Shown piece after piece: positions 50,410 through 59,384 of a DNA stretch of 64,000 nucleotides. Under the pieces are notes generated by a model. That model searched no databases, was not told the origin of the DNA, and saw nothing but the letters and a program-made list of their open reading frames with translations. The DNA is from a virus, in IMG/VR virus record IMGVR_UViG_3300027996_002186, positions 124,001 to 188,000 of that record; one strand, written 5' to 3'. The position numbers were made by a program, and so were the translations under genes. Positions within the stretch are counted from its first letter, which is position 1. Each line of letters opens with the position of its first letter.

Positions 50410-52077
50410 ATGTCTCTAAAAAAAGATTTATCCAAATACAAACCTAGAAAAGAACAACAAGAAGCTTTAGAATTTATTGATGGTCAATTCAATGCTGATC
50501 CTCTAAAGAAATTCTTTCTACTTAATTTACCAGTTGGGACCGGTAAAAGTCACTTAGCTTTGATGATATCAGAATGGTATCGAAAAAATGTTAACCGAAC
50601 AGCTAGAGTTGATATTATAACTAACAGTAAAATATTACAAGATCAATATGCTGATACTTATAAATCAATATCCGATTTAAAGGGTAAAGATAATTATGAG
50701 TGTGAGCAATACTCTTGTTCTTGTGCTCAAGGTGCTGAGTTTAATAAACTTAATAAGACTACTTGTGATTCTTGTCCATATTCAAATTCTAGAGAATCTT
50801 ATATGGCTGGGGGTATTTCATTGACAAATTTCTATCTTTATATATTATACGCTATGTATAATCCTAAGATGATGGAGAATAGAGGGGCTAGGGTATTGGT
50901 GGTCGATGAAGCTCATGATTTTGATGATGTTATGTCTGATTTTGTTTCTATTAGAATGACAGAGGGTATAATTAAGAAATTTATGTTTAGTGACGAAAAG
51001 AATCTTATTAAGAAATTAAAAGCTGTTCGTAACATAGAACAGTATGTTTCATATCTTAGAATATTAAATAGTGAGATACTATCAACTGTTGAGAGTATGG
51101 AAAAGGGAATTGGTTCTAAGAGTAGAAATGTTCGAGAAGATAAGAGAGATCTTAAATTAAGTAAGTTATTTAAATCTAAAAATTCGGATGTTAAGGTAAT
51201 GCAATTAGTTAATGATTTGAGACAGTATCAAGTCAAGATAGAACTTTTCTTAAAAGAGTTCAAGGAGAATCCAAATAACTGGGTGCTTGAATCTAGATAT
51301 AATGAAAAGTTAAGGCAAAAAGAGTTATCATTAGAGCCTATTTGGGCTTATGACTACTTAGATAAGTATGTATTTAGTAATTATGATATGGTTTTTCTTA
51401 TGTCTGGTACTATTTTGGATAAGAATTTATTCTGTCAGTTGAATGGTTTAGATATTAAGAAAGCAGCTTATTACTCAATTGAGTCTCCATTTCCATTAAA
51501 GAATAGACCACTATATTATATGCCTCTTGGTAAGATGTCATATAAGAGTAAAGAGGAAACATTCAAAAGATATATTCCATATATTAAGAAGTTATTGAGT
51601 AAGTATGAGGGTAAGAAAGGTATTATACACACCAATTCATTTGAATTAGCTAATTGGATACAGAAATCAATAAAGGATCCAAGATTGGTTTACCATGATT
51701 CATCCAATAAAGATGAAGTTCTAAAGATGCATTTTGAGAGTGATGAACCAACAGTTATTGTTAGTCCAAGTATGGGTACTGGTGTTTCGTTTGATGATGA
51801 AAGAGCTAGATTTCAAATAATCGCTAAGGTTCCTTATCCTAGTTTAGCTTCTCAGAAGAATAAATTGAGACAAAGTAATAACCCGGATTGGTATGCTTGG
51901 AAGACGGTTTCTGGTATAATACAGATGAGTGGTAGAGCAGTTAGGTCAAATACTGACTACTGTGATACGATTATAATCGATGGTTCTTTTGGTGATGTTA
52001 TTAAACATAGTTCACACTTCTTACCACAATGGGTACAAAGTGCGGTCAAACGTATTAATATAAAAATAGAAGCCTAA
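50410..52077 (+). CDS. DinG/XPD-type superfamily 2 helicase with FeS-like cysteines
   Basis: The ATG at 50410 (MSLKKDLSKYKPRKEQQEAL) is preferred over the frame opening at 50293, whose first 39 residues look untranslated. Motifs: LPVGTGKSHLA (Walker A), a Cys group CEQYSCSC then CDSCPY at the place of the XPD/DinG iron-sulphur cluster, VLVVDEAHDF (DEAH), SGTILD (motif III), SMGTGVSFD and QMSGRAVRS (motif VI). The 5'-3' polarity is inferred from the family. It probably acts in phage replication or recombination. T4 itself has no DinG-type helicase, so this is accessory relative to T4. Confidence 0.88.
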   Translation: MSLKKDLSKYKPRKEQQEALEFIDGQFNADPLKKFFLLNLPVGTGKSHLALMISEWYRKNVNRTARVDIITNSKILQDQYADTYKSISDLKGKDNYECEQYSCSCAQGAEFNKLNKTTCDSCPYSNSRESYMAGGISLTNFYLYILYAMYNPKMMENRGARVLVVDEAHDFDDVMSDFVSIRMTEGIIKKFMFSDEKNLIKKLKAVRNIEQYVSYLRILNSEILSTVESMEKGIGSKSRNVREDKRDLKLSKLFKSKNSDVKVMQLVNDLRQYQVKIELFLKEFKENPNNWVLESRYNEKLRQKELSLEPIWAYDYLDKYVFSNYDMVFLMSGTILDKNLFCQLNGLDIKKAAYYSIESPFPLKNRPLYYMPLGKMSYKSKEETFKRYIPYIKKLLSKYEGKKGIIHTNSFELANWIQKSIKDPRLVYHDSSNKDEVLKMHFESDEPTVIVSPSMGTGVSFDDERARFQIIAKVPYPSLASQKNKLRQSNNPDWYAWKTVSGIIQMSGRAVRSNTDYCDTIIIDGSFGDVIKHSSHFLPQWVQSAVKRINIKIEA

Positions 52078-52106
52078 AAAAAGAGACTCGATTGAGTCTC
52101 TTTTTT
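52076..52106. terminator. Bidirectional terminator after the helicase
   Basis: AAAAAAAGAGACTC, loop GATT, GAGTCTCTTTTTT; its left A run overlaps the helicase stop codon region. Confidence 0.88.
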
Positions 52107-52124
52107 GTTTTATATATCTGTTAA

Positions 52125-52466
52125 TTATTTCTTTTCTATTGTTACTTCATAATAAGTACCATTTCTACCACCTACACTAAGTACTGGAAATTTCTCTTTC
52201 ATTTCTTTGAGAATTTCCTCATCAAAAGGCATATATACATAAAAAGCTTCTTTACCATCATTTTTCCATCCATCTCCATTCCAAATGAATGCTGTTTTAT
52301 CTGACCCAGGATCACTTACACCCTTGAACTTTTTACCTAAATCATGACCCTCATTACCTGAGTTGATATCTTTAACTTCTAAATCATTGTTTTGTAAGAA
52401 GGATTTAGCCATGTCAATTTCTTTAGATTCTACACTTTCGTTAAATTTTAACCAATTCTTAATCAT
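52125..52466 (-). CDS. Small protein with capsid-targeting-like leader
   Basis: 113 residues starting MIKNWLKFNESVESKE, a clear leader with FNE/S. A compact alpha/beta domain follows (AFIWNGDGWKNDG, YVYMPFDEEI). The family is unknown. It overlaps the upstream gene by one base. Confidence 0.65.
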   Translation of the reverse strand: MIKNWLKFNESVESKEIDMAKSFLQNNDLEVKDINSGNEGHDLGKKFKGVSDPGSDKTAFIWNGDGWKNDGKEAFYVYMPFDEEILKEMKEKFPVLSVGGRNGTYYEVTIEKK

Positions 52467-52939
52467 TATTTCTTTTTCTTTTTAGCTAAGATTGCTTTTT
52501 GTAATCCAGCTGGAAGTTTCTTTTGACCCGCAGTTAATCCTTTGGTATCTACTTTATCTTCCTTCTTATCTTCCTTCTTATCTTTAGTATCTTTCTTACC
52601 TTTAACATCTTTCTTATCATCCTTATCAACATCTTTACCTTCTTTTTTCTTACCTTTTTGTTTATCTAAGTAAGCTTTTAACCCAGCGTTCATGCCTTTT
52701 TTCTCAACTACTTGTGATTCTTCGTCACCCCAGAGTCTTATTTTTCTTTGGTTTTCTTTTTCTTCTAAATCTTCTTCTTCTTCATCTGATACGGAACCTA
52801 ACTGTCCTTCAAAATCTTCAATACCTTCAACATCATCGATTAAATCTGTATTTTCTTCTTCCGGATTGATATCATCTTCATTATTAAATCTACCAAGATC
52901 TCTAGGATCGTAGTTTTCAAATTTCTTTAGGTATTTCAT
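52466..52939 (-). CDS. Highly charged histone-like protein with capsid-targeting-like leader
   Basis: 157 residues beginning MKYLKKFENYDPRD. The N-terminal half is strongly acidic (DEEEEDLEEKEN). The C-terminal 75 residues are Lys/Asp-rich (KDDKKDVKGKKDTKDKKEDK), ending KAILAKKKKK. The charge pattern recalls DNA-condensing internal proteins such as T4 IPs. Coupled to the next gene by a one-base overlap. Confidence 0.65.
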   Translation of the reverse strand: MKYLKKFENYDPRDLGRFNNEDDINPEEENTDLIDDVEGIEDFEGQLGSVSDEEEEDLEEKENQRKIRLWGDEESQVVEKKGMNAGLKAYLDKQKGKKKEGKDVDKDDKKDVKGKKDTKDKKEDKKEDKVDTKGLTAGQKKLPAGLQKAILAKKKKK

Positions 52940-53058
52940 ATATGTTAATATTTTTTATAACTTATATATTAAATTATATAATGTAATTTCTTGATTTATC
53001 TTCTTTTGTTAATGTTTTTAAAAAAAAACATTTTATTTCACCTTTTTTCTAGGTGGTT

Positions 53059-53070
53059 TTTAATATATAT
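53059..53070 (+). promoter_or_regulatory. TATATA-type promoter box
   Basis: TTTAATATATAT just upstream of the chosen ATG at 53075; its position supports that start over the frame opening at 52991. Confidence 0.4.
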
Positions 53071-53074
53071 TAAT

Positions 53075-53887
53075 ATGAATAGTATAAAGAGATATGGTGA
53101 ATATGTGAGTTTCGATGACATGGCCTTTGAGTTTGTTGACTCATTCCAAACGATGATAAAAGAGAATGATGAGTTGGATGATGATGGTGATTGGAAAACA
53201 CATTGGAAAAAATTTAAAAACGATTTAAAATTACACGGTGGTCTTATCGGTACATTTGGTGCTGGTATCGGTGCTTTCATACCCGTTGTTCAATCAATGA
53301 TGGGTAATATGAATATATCAACCGAGGTCACTCTTGAAATTTCTGTATTACTCACTATATGTTCATTGACTATAATTTATTTAGAAGAAAAGAAATTTAA
53401 AAATTATGAGGAAGAAGCTTTATTAACAAAAGATTCTAAATCTATGTTAGAAGAATTGAAGATGAGAGGTATTGGAAACGGCCTTGTTAAATTGGTTATC
53501 AAATCTTTTGAATCTGTGACTAATATATTTTCGGTTATTGGAAAACATTTAGGAGCTCTTGTTGGAGGTGTTATTGATATGTTTACTTATACAGCTTTAA
53601 TGATTCCTGTTATGAATGGTATATTGTATTTAATTGGTAAGTATGAACTTACTCCTGAAACAGTTATTCAAAATCTTATAGGCCTTGCTGCTGGTATAGG
53701 TACATTAGTTGCTAAACATGGCATAAATTATATAATTAATAAGATTAAAGGAAAATTCAAAATAGAAAAAGGTGATGTCCTTGATGAACTCGACACACCA
53801 AAAATCCAAAAATTTAATCTTTATGGATCCGATATCGATGATATGTTTGATGATATTGAACCTATAAACGATGAGAACTTAATTTAA
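53075..53887 (+). CDS. Membrane protein with leader-like N-terminus
   Basis: ATG 53075 gives 270 residues starting MNSIKRYGEYVSFDD, similar to the shared leader. Hydrophobic helices lie at about residues 53-70, 83-105, 160-205 and 215-235, and the C-terminus is charged and acidic. A leader on a membrane protein is odd for a packaged protein unless it is delivered to the host inner membrane on injection. No family recognised. Confidence 0.6.
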   Translation: MNSIKRYGEYVSFDDMAFEFVDSFQTMIKENDELDDDGDWKTHWKKFKNDLKLHGGLIGTFGAGIGAFIPVVQSMMGNMNISTEVTLEISVLLTICSLTIIYLEEKKFKNYEEEALLTKDSKSMLEELKMRGIGNGLVKLVIKSFESVTNIFSVIGKHLGALVGGVIDMFTYTALMIPVMNGILYLIGKYELTPETVIQNLIGLAAGIGTLVAKHGINYIINKIKGKFKIEKGDVLDELDTPKIQKFNLYGSDIDDMFDDIEPINDENLI

Positions 53888-53950
53888 GATACTGGATTAT
53901 TATAAACTTAGTTAGTTCATTTAATATAATATTAAAATAAAAGATATTTA

Positions 53951-55285
53951 ATGACTACACCTCAATTAGAGAAAGTATATTTTAATTACGTTGTAAGCAA
54001 CAAGAAGTTTTTCGAGATCGTAAAACCGTTCTTCTTTAGGAATTCAGAAATCCAATTTGTTTATGGGGTAATTAGAAATTATATGTTAAGTGGTAAAGAC
54101 CCTGACATTCCAAGCCCAAGACAAATATTAGATATGGTTTCTTTAGAAGATAAAGAAGGTAATATCACGAAAGATATTTTAAAATCAATACTAAAAGTAG
54201 ATCTTAAAGAATATGATGAGAAGAATTTCATCGAACCTAATTTTAATGGTTGGGTACTTTCTAATAGGTTGAAAACTGGTACTGTTGATATAATAGATGA
54301 GACAAGAGGTCTTGATAATATATCTGATTTTGATAAAGCGATTGAAGCAGCAAATAGAATAAAATGTATAGTTGATGATATGTCAAGTTTAAATTTTATT
54401 CAAGATGATGATTTAGGATCCGATTTTGATGATGCTGAAAATCACATACAAGATTCTTCCAAATTTAAAGTTAAATGTGGATTTGAGACAATTGATCATA
54501 TGCTTGGTGGTGGATGGGACATTCAAACACTAAATGTGATAATGGCTGAAACTAATGGTGGTAAATCACTATGGATGCAAAATTTTGCTGTTCATTCCGC
54601 TAATATGGGTTCTAACGTCCTATATATAACTATGGAAATGAGTGAGCGAAAAGTTATGAAGAGACTTGGTGCTATGAGATTGAAGATTCCTATCAATGAT
54701 TATGATAATGTATCAAAGGATACTGATTTAATTAAAAAGAAAATAGCGGCTTTGAGTCAAACTGAGGGGGTTGGTGATATTTTTGAAAAGAGTGTCGGTA
54801 AAATTTATACTAAATTTTGGGCTGCTGGTACCGCGAACATTTCAGACTTTGATAACTATATTCAAAGATTGAAAGAAAAGAAAGGTATTAAGATAGACAT
54901 GATAGTTGTTGATTATATAACATTAATTGCTCCTATTAAAGGAATCGGATCTGATAACTTATACTCTAAAGGTAAACAATTAGCCGAGGGTCTGAGAGCA
55001 CTGGGAGCTAAATATATGTGTCCTGTTATCACCGGTGTTCAAGTAGCTAAAGATGCTTGGGGATCATCTGATATAACATTAGAGAGTGTTCCTGAGTCTA
55101 AGGCGATAGCCGAAACTGCTGATACATTCTTCGCTATTATCAGAACGGAAGAAATGAAAAGACAAAACCTTTATAGGTTTAAGTTATTAAAACAAAGAGA
55201 TGGTGATTTCTTAAAATCACAGATAAGGTTGAATTTGAATTCGACATATTTGACTCTTGAAAATGATCAATTTATCGATCAATAA
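53951..55285 (+). CDS. gp41: Replicative DNA helicase, T4 gp41 / DnaB-type
   Basis: The 444-residue RecA-fold helicase carries Walker A ETNGGKSLWMQNFA near residue 203, TMEMSERKVMKRLGAMRL, Walker B MIVVDYITLIAP near 318, KGKQLAEGLRALGAKY, and the arginine-finger-type C-terminus FKLLKQRDGDFLKSQIRL. The N-terminal domain is gp41-like. It would unwind the lagging strand with a primase (gp61) not in this window. It precedes the repeat-bearing 55301 gene by 15 bases. Confidence 0.93.
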   Translation: MTTPQLEKVYFNYVVSNKKFFEIVKPFFFRNSEIQFVYGVIRNYMLSGKDPDIPSPRQILDMVSLEDKEGNITKDILKSILKVDLKEYDEKNFIEPNFNGWVLSNRLKTGTVDIIDETRGLDNISDFDKAIEAANRIKCIVDDMSSLNFIQDDDLGSDFDDAENHIQDSSKFKVKCGFETIDHMLGGGWDIQTLNVIMAETNGGKSLWMQNFAVHSANMGSNVLYITMEMSERKVMKRLGAMRLKIPINDYDNVSKDTDLIKKKIAALSQTEGVGDIFEKSVGKIYTKFWAAGTANISDFDNYIQRLKEKKGIKIDMIVVDYITLIAPIKGIGSDNLYSKGKQLAEGLRALGAKYMCPVITGVQVAKDAWGSSDITLESVPESKAIAETADTFFAIIRTEEMKRQNLYRFKLLKQRDGDFLKSQIRLNLNSTYLTLENDQFIDQ

Positions 55286-55300
55286 AAATGAAAAAAATCT

Positions 55301-56203
55301 ATGATTAAAAAGAAAGATGAAGAATTCGATGATGAGTTGAATGATGAAATAAATGATGATGATAAATTAGACATCGTTGAAGAGTCGGGTGATGCTGAAG
55401 AGTCGGGTGATGCTGAAGAGTCGGGTGATGCTGAAGAGTCGGGTGATGCTGAAGAGTCGGGTGATGCTGATAAGAAGAAAGAGGGAGATGTTCTTTTATC
55501 TAAACATAAAGAGGAAGGTAAACACGCATTGAAATATGACTCTATATTTAAGGGTAGTAAAAAAGAACCTTTAGCTGATGATGACTTTGATAGTTTTTCT
55601 GGATACTATCCAGATAGTATTGAGGTTGATAAATCATCACAATATCATTTTGAATCTATTGATAACGAGCAGTATGTTAGACAGAAGCAAGTTAAAGAAA
55701 GTGTTTATGATATTTTAAATGAACATACTAGTATAAATTTTTTGAATAATAGAAGAAAACCCTCTAAAGTTGATTTCAATAATTACTACGCTTTATTGAA
55801 ATCACATCTTAAAGAAGAGAGTTTTACCAATATTGAATTGTTCAATGAGTTGTCTGTTTATTTTTCAGATAATATATTTAATATGTTTAAGCTTTTAGAT
55901 AACGAATGGAGAAATTTGATATTAAAAGAACTTGAAGACCATATTGGCAAAAACAAAAAATCAAAAGATGTCATAAATCGTAATATTTATGAAGGAACTG
56001 AAATTGAATTCATGTGGGAAGATGAATTTGGTGATGATAAAGTAATAACAGGAGTTGTGTTGGAAACAGATTATGAAAATTCATGTTACAAGATAGATTC
56101 TTATGAAAATATTTTCACGATTGAGCTAGATCAGATAACACAAATTTTAAATAATAAATTCAAGTATAACTTAAATAAGTTAAACAACATAGACTTTTTG
56201 TAA
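55301..56203 (+). CDS. Acidic repeat protein downstream of gp41
   Basis: 300 residues. The N-terminus is acidic with five perfect EESGDA repeats (18-base DNA units). A folded domain from about residue 130 has SVYDILNEH and a helical region, and a C-terminal beta region has EFMWEDEFGDDKVITGVVLE. No family recognised. The position after gp41 hints at a helicase accessory, but gp59 features are not apparent. Confidence 0.6.
   Translation: MIKKKDEEFDDELNDEINDDDKLDIVEESGDAEESGDAEESGDAEESGDAEESGDADKKKEGDVLLSKHKEEGKHALKYDSIFKGSKKEPLADDDFDSFSGYYPDSIEVDKSSQYHFESIDNEQYVRQKQVKESVYDILNEHTSINFLNNRRKPSKVDFNNYYALLKSHLKEESFTNIELFNELSVYFSDNIFNMFKLLDNEWRNLILKELEDHIGKNKKSKDVINRNIYEGTEIEFMWEDEFGDDKVITGVVLETDYENSCYKIDSYENIFTIELDQITQILNNKFKYNLNKLNNIDFL
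55379..55468 (+). repeat. Five identical 18-bp coding repeats
   Basis: GAAGAGTCGGGTGATGCT is repeated five times in a row without change, encoding EESGDA. Perfect identity in an otherwise divergent AT-rich gene points to recent slippage or recombination. Confidence 0.95.
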
Positions 56204-56325
56204 AAATTTTTATAAAAAAAGATAAAAACTTTAATATAAAAAACCTTATAAAAATGAAATGTTGTACTTTTTAATGTAAGTAAAACATCAATATATAAAA
56301 AACAAAAAATAATTAATAAAAAGCA

Positions 56326-58869
56326 ATGATAAAAGTAATAAAAAGAAATGGGAAGAAAGAGCCGGTAATGTTAGATAAGATTGTTGATAGAATAACTCAA
56401 CAAACTTACAAACTAGACCAGAAGTGGGTAATTCCTTTTGACGTAGCTCAAAAAGTAATTGCTGGAGTGGCTCCTAATATTAAAACTTCCGTACTTGATA
56501 GATTAGCTATGGAAACTGCAGCGTCTTTGGCGACTAAACATCCAGATTATTCTATACTAGCAGCTAGGTTGGCTATAACAACCTTACACAAAGAAACTAA
56601 GAAGAGTTTTTCGGAGACAGTTTCAGACTTATATAATTATATTGATCCAAGAACAAATAGATTATCTCCTATTGTTTCTGATTCTTTTCAGAATATTGTA
56701 AATGAGCATAAGGGTAGATTAGATTCTGCTATTGTTCACTCTCGTGATCATAATTTTGATTATTTTGGATTTAAGACACTTGAGAAATCATATCTATTGA
56801 AATTAAATGGTGTTGTAGCTGAAAGACCTCAGTATATGTATATGAGAACAGCAATACAAATTTGGGGTAATAATATTGATAAGGTTATTGAAACATATAA
56901 CTACCTATCAGAAGGATATTATACACACGCTACACCAACATTATTTAATTCCGGTACAGGTAGACCACAATTATCTTCTTGTTTTCTATTAGATACCGAA
57001 GATGATTCAATTGAGGGAATATTTAATACTCTTAAAGAATCAGCTCAAATATCAAAGAACGCCGGAGGTATTGGTATATCTTTTAATAAAGTAAGAGGTA
57101 AAGGAACATATATCGCTGGTACTAATGGTACTTCAAATGGTATTATTCCATTCTTGAAGATTTTTAATGAGACTGCAAGAGCTGTTGATCAAGGTGGGGG
57201 AAAACGTAAAGGTTCTATTGCTATTTATATGGAACCTTGGCACTCTGATATTATGGAGTTCTTAGACCTTCGTAAGAATCAAGGTAAAGATGAGATTAGA
57301 GCTAGAGATTTATTCTTGGCTATGTGGATGAATGACTTATTTATGGAAAGAGTTGATTTAGATGAGGATTGGTCTTTGATGTGTCCACATGAATGTACTG
57401 GTTTGAATGAAACTTATGGTGAAGAATTCCGTGAATTGTATTTGAAATATGAAAAGGAAGGAAGATATAAGAAAGTTATTAAGGCTAGAGAAGTTTGGAA
57501 TAAAATACTTGAATCGCAAATAGAAACTGGTACACCATATATCTTATATAAAGATGCTATTAATGAGAAATCAAATCAATCAAATATTGGTATTGTTAGA
57601 TCTTCTAACTTATGTGCTGAGATTGTTGAAGCTACTGGTATTACTAAGATTCAAAAGGAAGTATTGAAGAATAAAGAATTACTTGAGAGTTTAGATTTGG
57701 GTGAGTTTTATGGTAGAGAATATGTTAATGAAACTGCTGTATGTAACTTAGCGTCTATTGCTCTTCCAAAGTTTGTGAATAAGAATAAAACTTATAACCA
57801 TAAGAAGTTATATGATGTGGCTTACAATGCTACTATTAACCTTAATAATGTTATTGATGTTAATTTTTATCCATCAGAGGGTGCTAAATTTTCTAACCTA
57901 TTACATAGACCAATTGGTTTGGGTGTTCAGGGATTGGCTGATGTTTTCTTTATGACAAACTTAGCATATGATTCAGATGAGGCTAAAGAATTAAACAGAG
58001 AGATATTTGAAACGATTCACTTCGCGGCAATGAAAGCTTCTTGTGACTTAGCTAAAGAACAAGGACCATACGCTACTTATAAAGGTTCTCCGATATCAGA
58101 GGGTAAATTTCAATTTGATTTGTGGGGTGTTGTTCCGACAAAGAGATGGGATTGGGATAAACTAAGATCTGAGATTTTAGAATTTGGTGTGAGAAACTCA
58201 TTAACTGGTTGTATAATGCCAACAGCATCAACGGCTAATATATTGGGTAACGAAGCATCTTGTGAGGGTCAAACTTCAAATATGTACACTAGAAGTGTTC
58301 TTTCTGGAACTTTCATTATGGTTAATAAATATTTAGTTAAAGAATTGGTTAAATTAGGAATTTGGGATGATTCGTTAAGAAGAAAGATAATTTCTGAGAA
58401 TGGTTCAGTTCAAAACATACCAGAAGTACCAACGAATATTAAAGAAATATTTAAAACTGTTTATGAGATTAAACAAAAAGATGTAATTGATATGGCGGCT
58501 GATAGAGGAGCCTTTATTGACCAAACACAATCAATGAATATCTTTATGGATTCTCCGAATTTTGCTAAATTAACAGCAATGCACTTCTACGGTTGGGGAA
58601 GAAGAAACTTTATGTTAGATGATAAAGGACAACCAATCTTACCAAAAGGTGAAGGTATCGAAATCGTTTATGATGAAGATGGGAAACCAAGATTCTTTAG
58701 AGATAAGAAGTACTCACTTAAAACTGGTATTTATTATTTGAGAAATAAATCAGCAACGGATGCTGTTAAATTCACTGTTCAAGAAGATAAGAAATCTATT
58801 GAGGAGCAAATGGATGAAATAGCTTGTTCGCTTGATAATCCAGATGATTGTTTGTCTTGTGGAGCATAA
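56326..58869 (+). CDS. nrdA: Ribonucleotide reductase large subunit, class Ia-type
   Basis: 847 residues. An N-terminal ATP cone starts at IKVIKRNGKKEPVMLDKI. The catalytic domain has QLSSCFLLDTED (active-site Cys), NAGGIGISFNKVRGKG, GKRKGSIAIYMEPWHSDI, NLCAEIVE (Cys of the N-L-C-x-E block) and PTASTANILGNEASCEGQTSN. A C-terminal redox Cys pair occurs in DCLSCGA. All active-site cysteines seen in class Ia NrdA are present. The small subunit NrdB is not in this window. It works with thymidylate synthase to supply dNTPs. A strong terminator follows. Confidence 0.95.
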   Translation: MIKVIKRNGKKEPVMLDKIVDRITQQTYKLDQKWVIPFDVAQKVIAGVAPNIKTSVLDRLAMETAASLATKHPDYSILAARLAITTLHKETKKSFSETVSDLYNYIDPRTNRLSPIVSDSFQNIVNEHKGRLDSAIVHSRDHNFDYFGFKTLEKSYLLKLNGVVAERPQYMYMRTAIQIWGNNIDKVIETYNYLSEGYYTHATPTLFNSGTGRPQLSSCFLLDTEDDSIEGIFNTLKESAQISKNAGGIGISFNKVRGKGTYIAGTNGTSNGIIPFLKIFNETARAVDQGGGKRKGSIAIYMEPWHSDIMEFLDLRKNQGKDEIRARDLFLAMWMNDLFMERVDLDEDWSLMCPHECTGLNETYGEEFRELYLKYEKEGRYKKVIKAREVWNKILESQIETGTPYILYKDAINEKSNQSNIGIVRSSNLCAEIVEATGITKIQKEVLKNKELLESLDLGEFYGREYVNETAVCNLASIALPKFVNKNKTYNHKKLYDVAYNATINLNNVIDVNFYPSEGAKFSNLLHRPIGLGVQGLADVFFMTNLAYDSDEAKELNREIFETIHFAAMKASCDLAKEQGPYATYKGSPISEGKFQFDLWGVVPTKRWDWDKLRSEILEFGVRNSLTGCIMPTASTANILGNEASCEGQTSNMYTRSVLSGTFIMVNKYLVKELVKLGIWDDSLRRKIISENGSVQNIPEVPTNIKEIFKTVYEIKQKDVIDMAADRGAFIDQTQSMNIFMDSPNFAKLTAMHFYGWGRRNFMLDDKGQPILPKGEGIEIVYDEDGKPRFFRDKKYSLKTGIYYLRNKSATDAVKFTVQEDKKSIEEQMDEIACSLDNPDDCLSCGA

Positions 58870-58881
58870 CATATATAATTA

Positions 58882-58918
58882 AAAAAAAGGAGAAGATTTT
58901 TAACTTCTCCCTTTTTTT
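58882..58918 (+). terminator. Terminator after nrdA
   Basis: GGAGAAG, loop, CTTCTCC flanked by A8 and T7, about 15 bases after the stop codon. Confidence 0.88.
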
Positions 58919-58920
58919 GC

Positions 58921-58972
58921 TATAAACAATCCACCTTCGAAAAAAATGAAATTTTAGAGGTTGATATATACA
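58921..58972 (+). promoter_or_regulatory. Two-part promoter element, copy 4 (non-coding RNA)
   Basis: TATAAACAATCCACCTTCG, then TTGATATATACAT with 43 bases from AATCCA to the C. The first helix of the non-coding RNA begins 27 bases downstream. Confidence 0.7.
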
Positions 58973-58977
58973 TATAG

Positions 58978-59350
58978 AAATTAGAAACGAATAAAAAACC
59001 AGTAGTGATTTAAAGAGTTACTTCGAAATATAAATTCTAAAAACACACTCTTTGATAACTTCCTCTGGTCTATTATTATAATAAGCAAACATAGCGATAG
59101 TTTGAGATACTTCGAGATCTAAATGATCAACTATGAAAAAAAGTGATTAGCGACAGCGAATCTACCAAAACACTATAAAGTAGTTGAGGTGAAAAAGTCC
59201 GAGTGACTACGTAAAGGTCAAAGTGAGATGGTCACTTAAACTATCGGCGAATATTCTCACGAATCTTCGTAGCGCTTCGGCTAAATTTTCTTGTTTGCAA
59301 ATATTATATAAAAGACCAGATTAACTACAAATGTAGAGAGTCTGGTCTTT
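58978..59350 (+). ncRNA. Structured non-coding RNA, candidate Y RNA for the adjacent Ro60 protein
   Basis: A 500-base gap between nrdA and the Ro60 gene has no credible ORF but strong pairing. A long imperfect helix joins 58998-59018 with 59047-59069 (ACCAG/CTGGT, AGTGATT/GATAACT, AAAGAGT/ACTCTTT) and carries GTAGTG on its 5' strand, as in Y RNA Ro-binding stems. A second helix pairs CGATAGTTTGAG (59095-59106) with CTTAAACTATCG (59235-59246), enclosing smaller hairpins. Bacterial Y RNAs are usually encoded next to rsr, so position supports the call. The RNA has its own two-part promoter and ends in a terminator. The start base is estimated from the promoter. Confidence 0.6.
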
Positions 59351-59355
59351 TTTTT
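59311..59355 (+). terminator. Terminator of the non-coding RNA
   Basis: AAAGACCAGA, inner CTAC/GTAG hairpin, TCTGGTCTTT plus T run. A second copy of TCTGGTCT at 59064-59071 could also pair with AGACCAGA, so two structures are possible. Confidence 0.85.
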
Positions 59356-59384
59356 GAATTAAAAATTAAATAAAAATAAAAATT

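Noticed and set aside
52991-53074. Extended N-terminus of the membrane protein
   Set aside because: It would cover the TATATA box and hide the leader-like start at 53075.
58978-59350. Group I intron or RNase P RNA
   Set aside because: Neither the conserved group I core elements nor the RNase P conserved regions could be aligned, and there is no split gene around it. The neighbouring Ro60 gene makes a Y-type RNA more likely.
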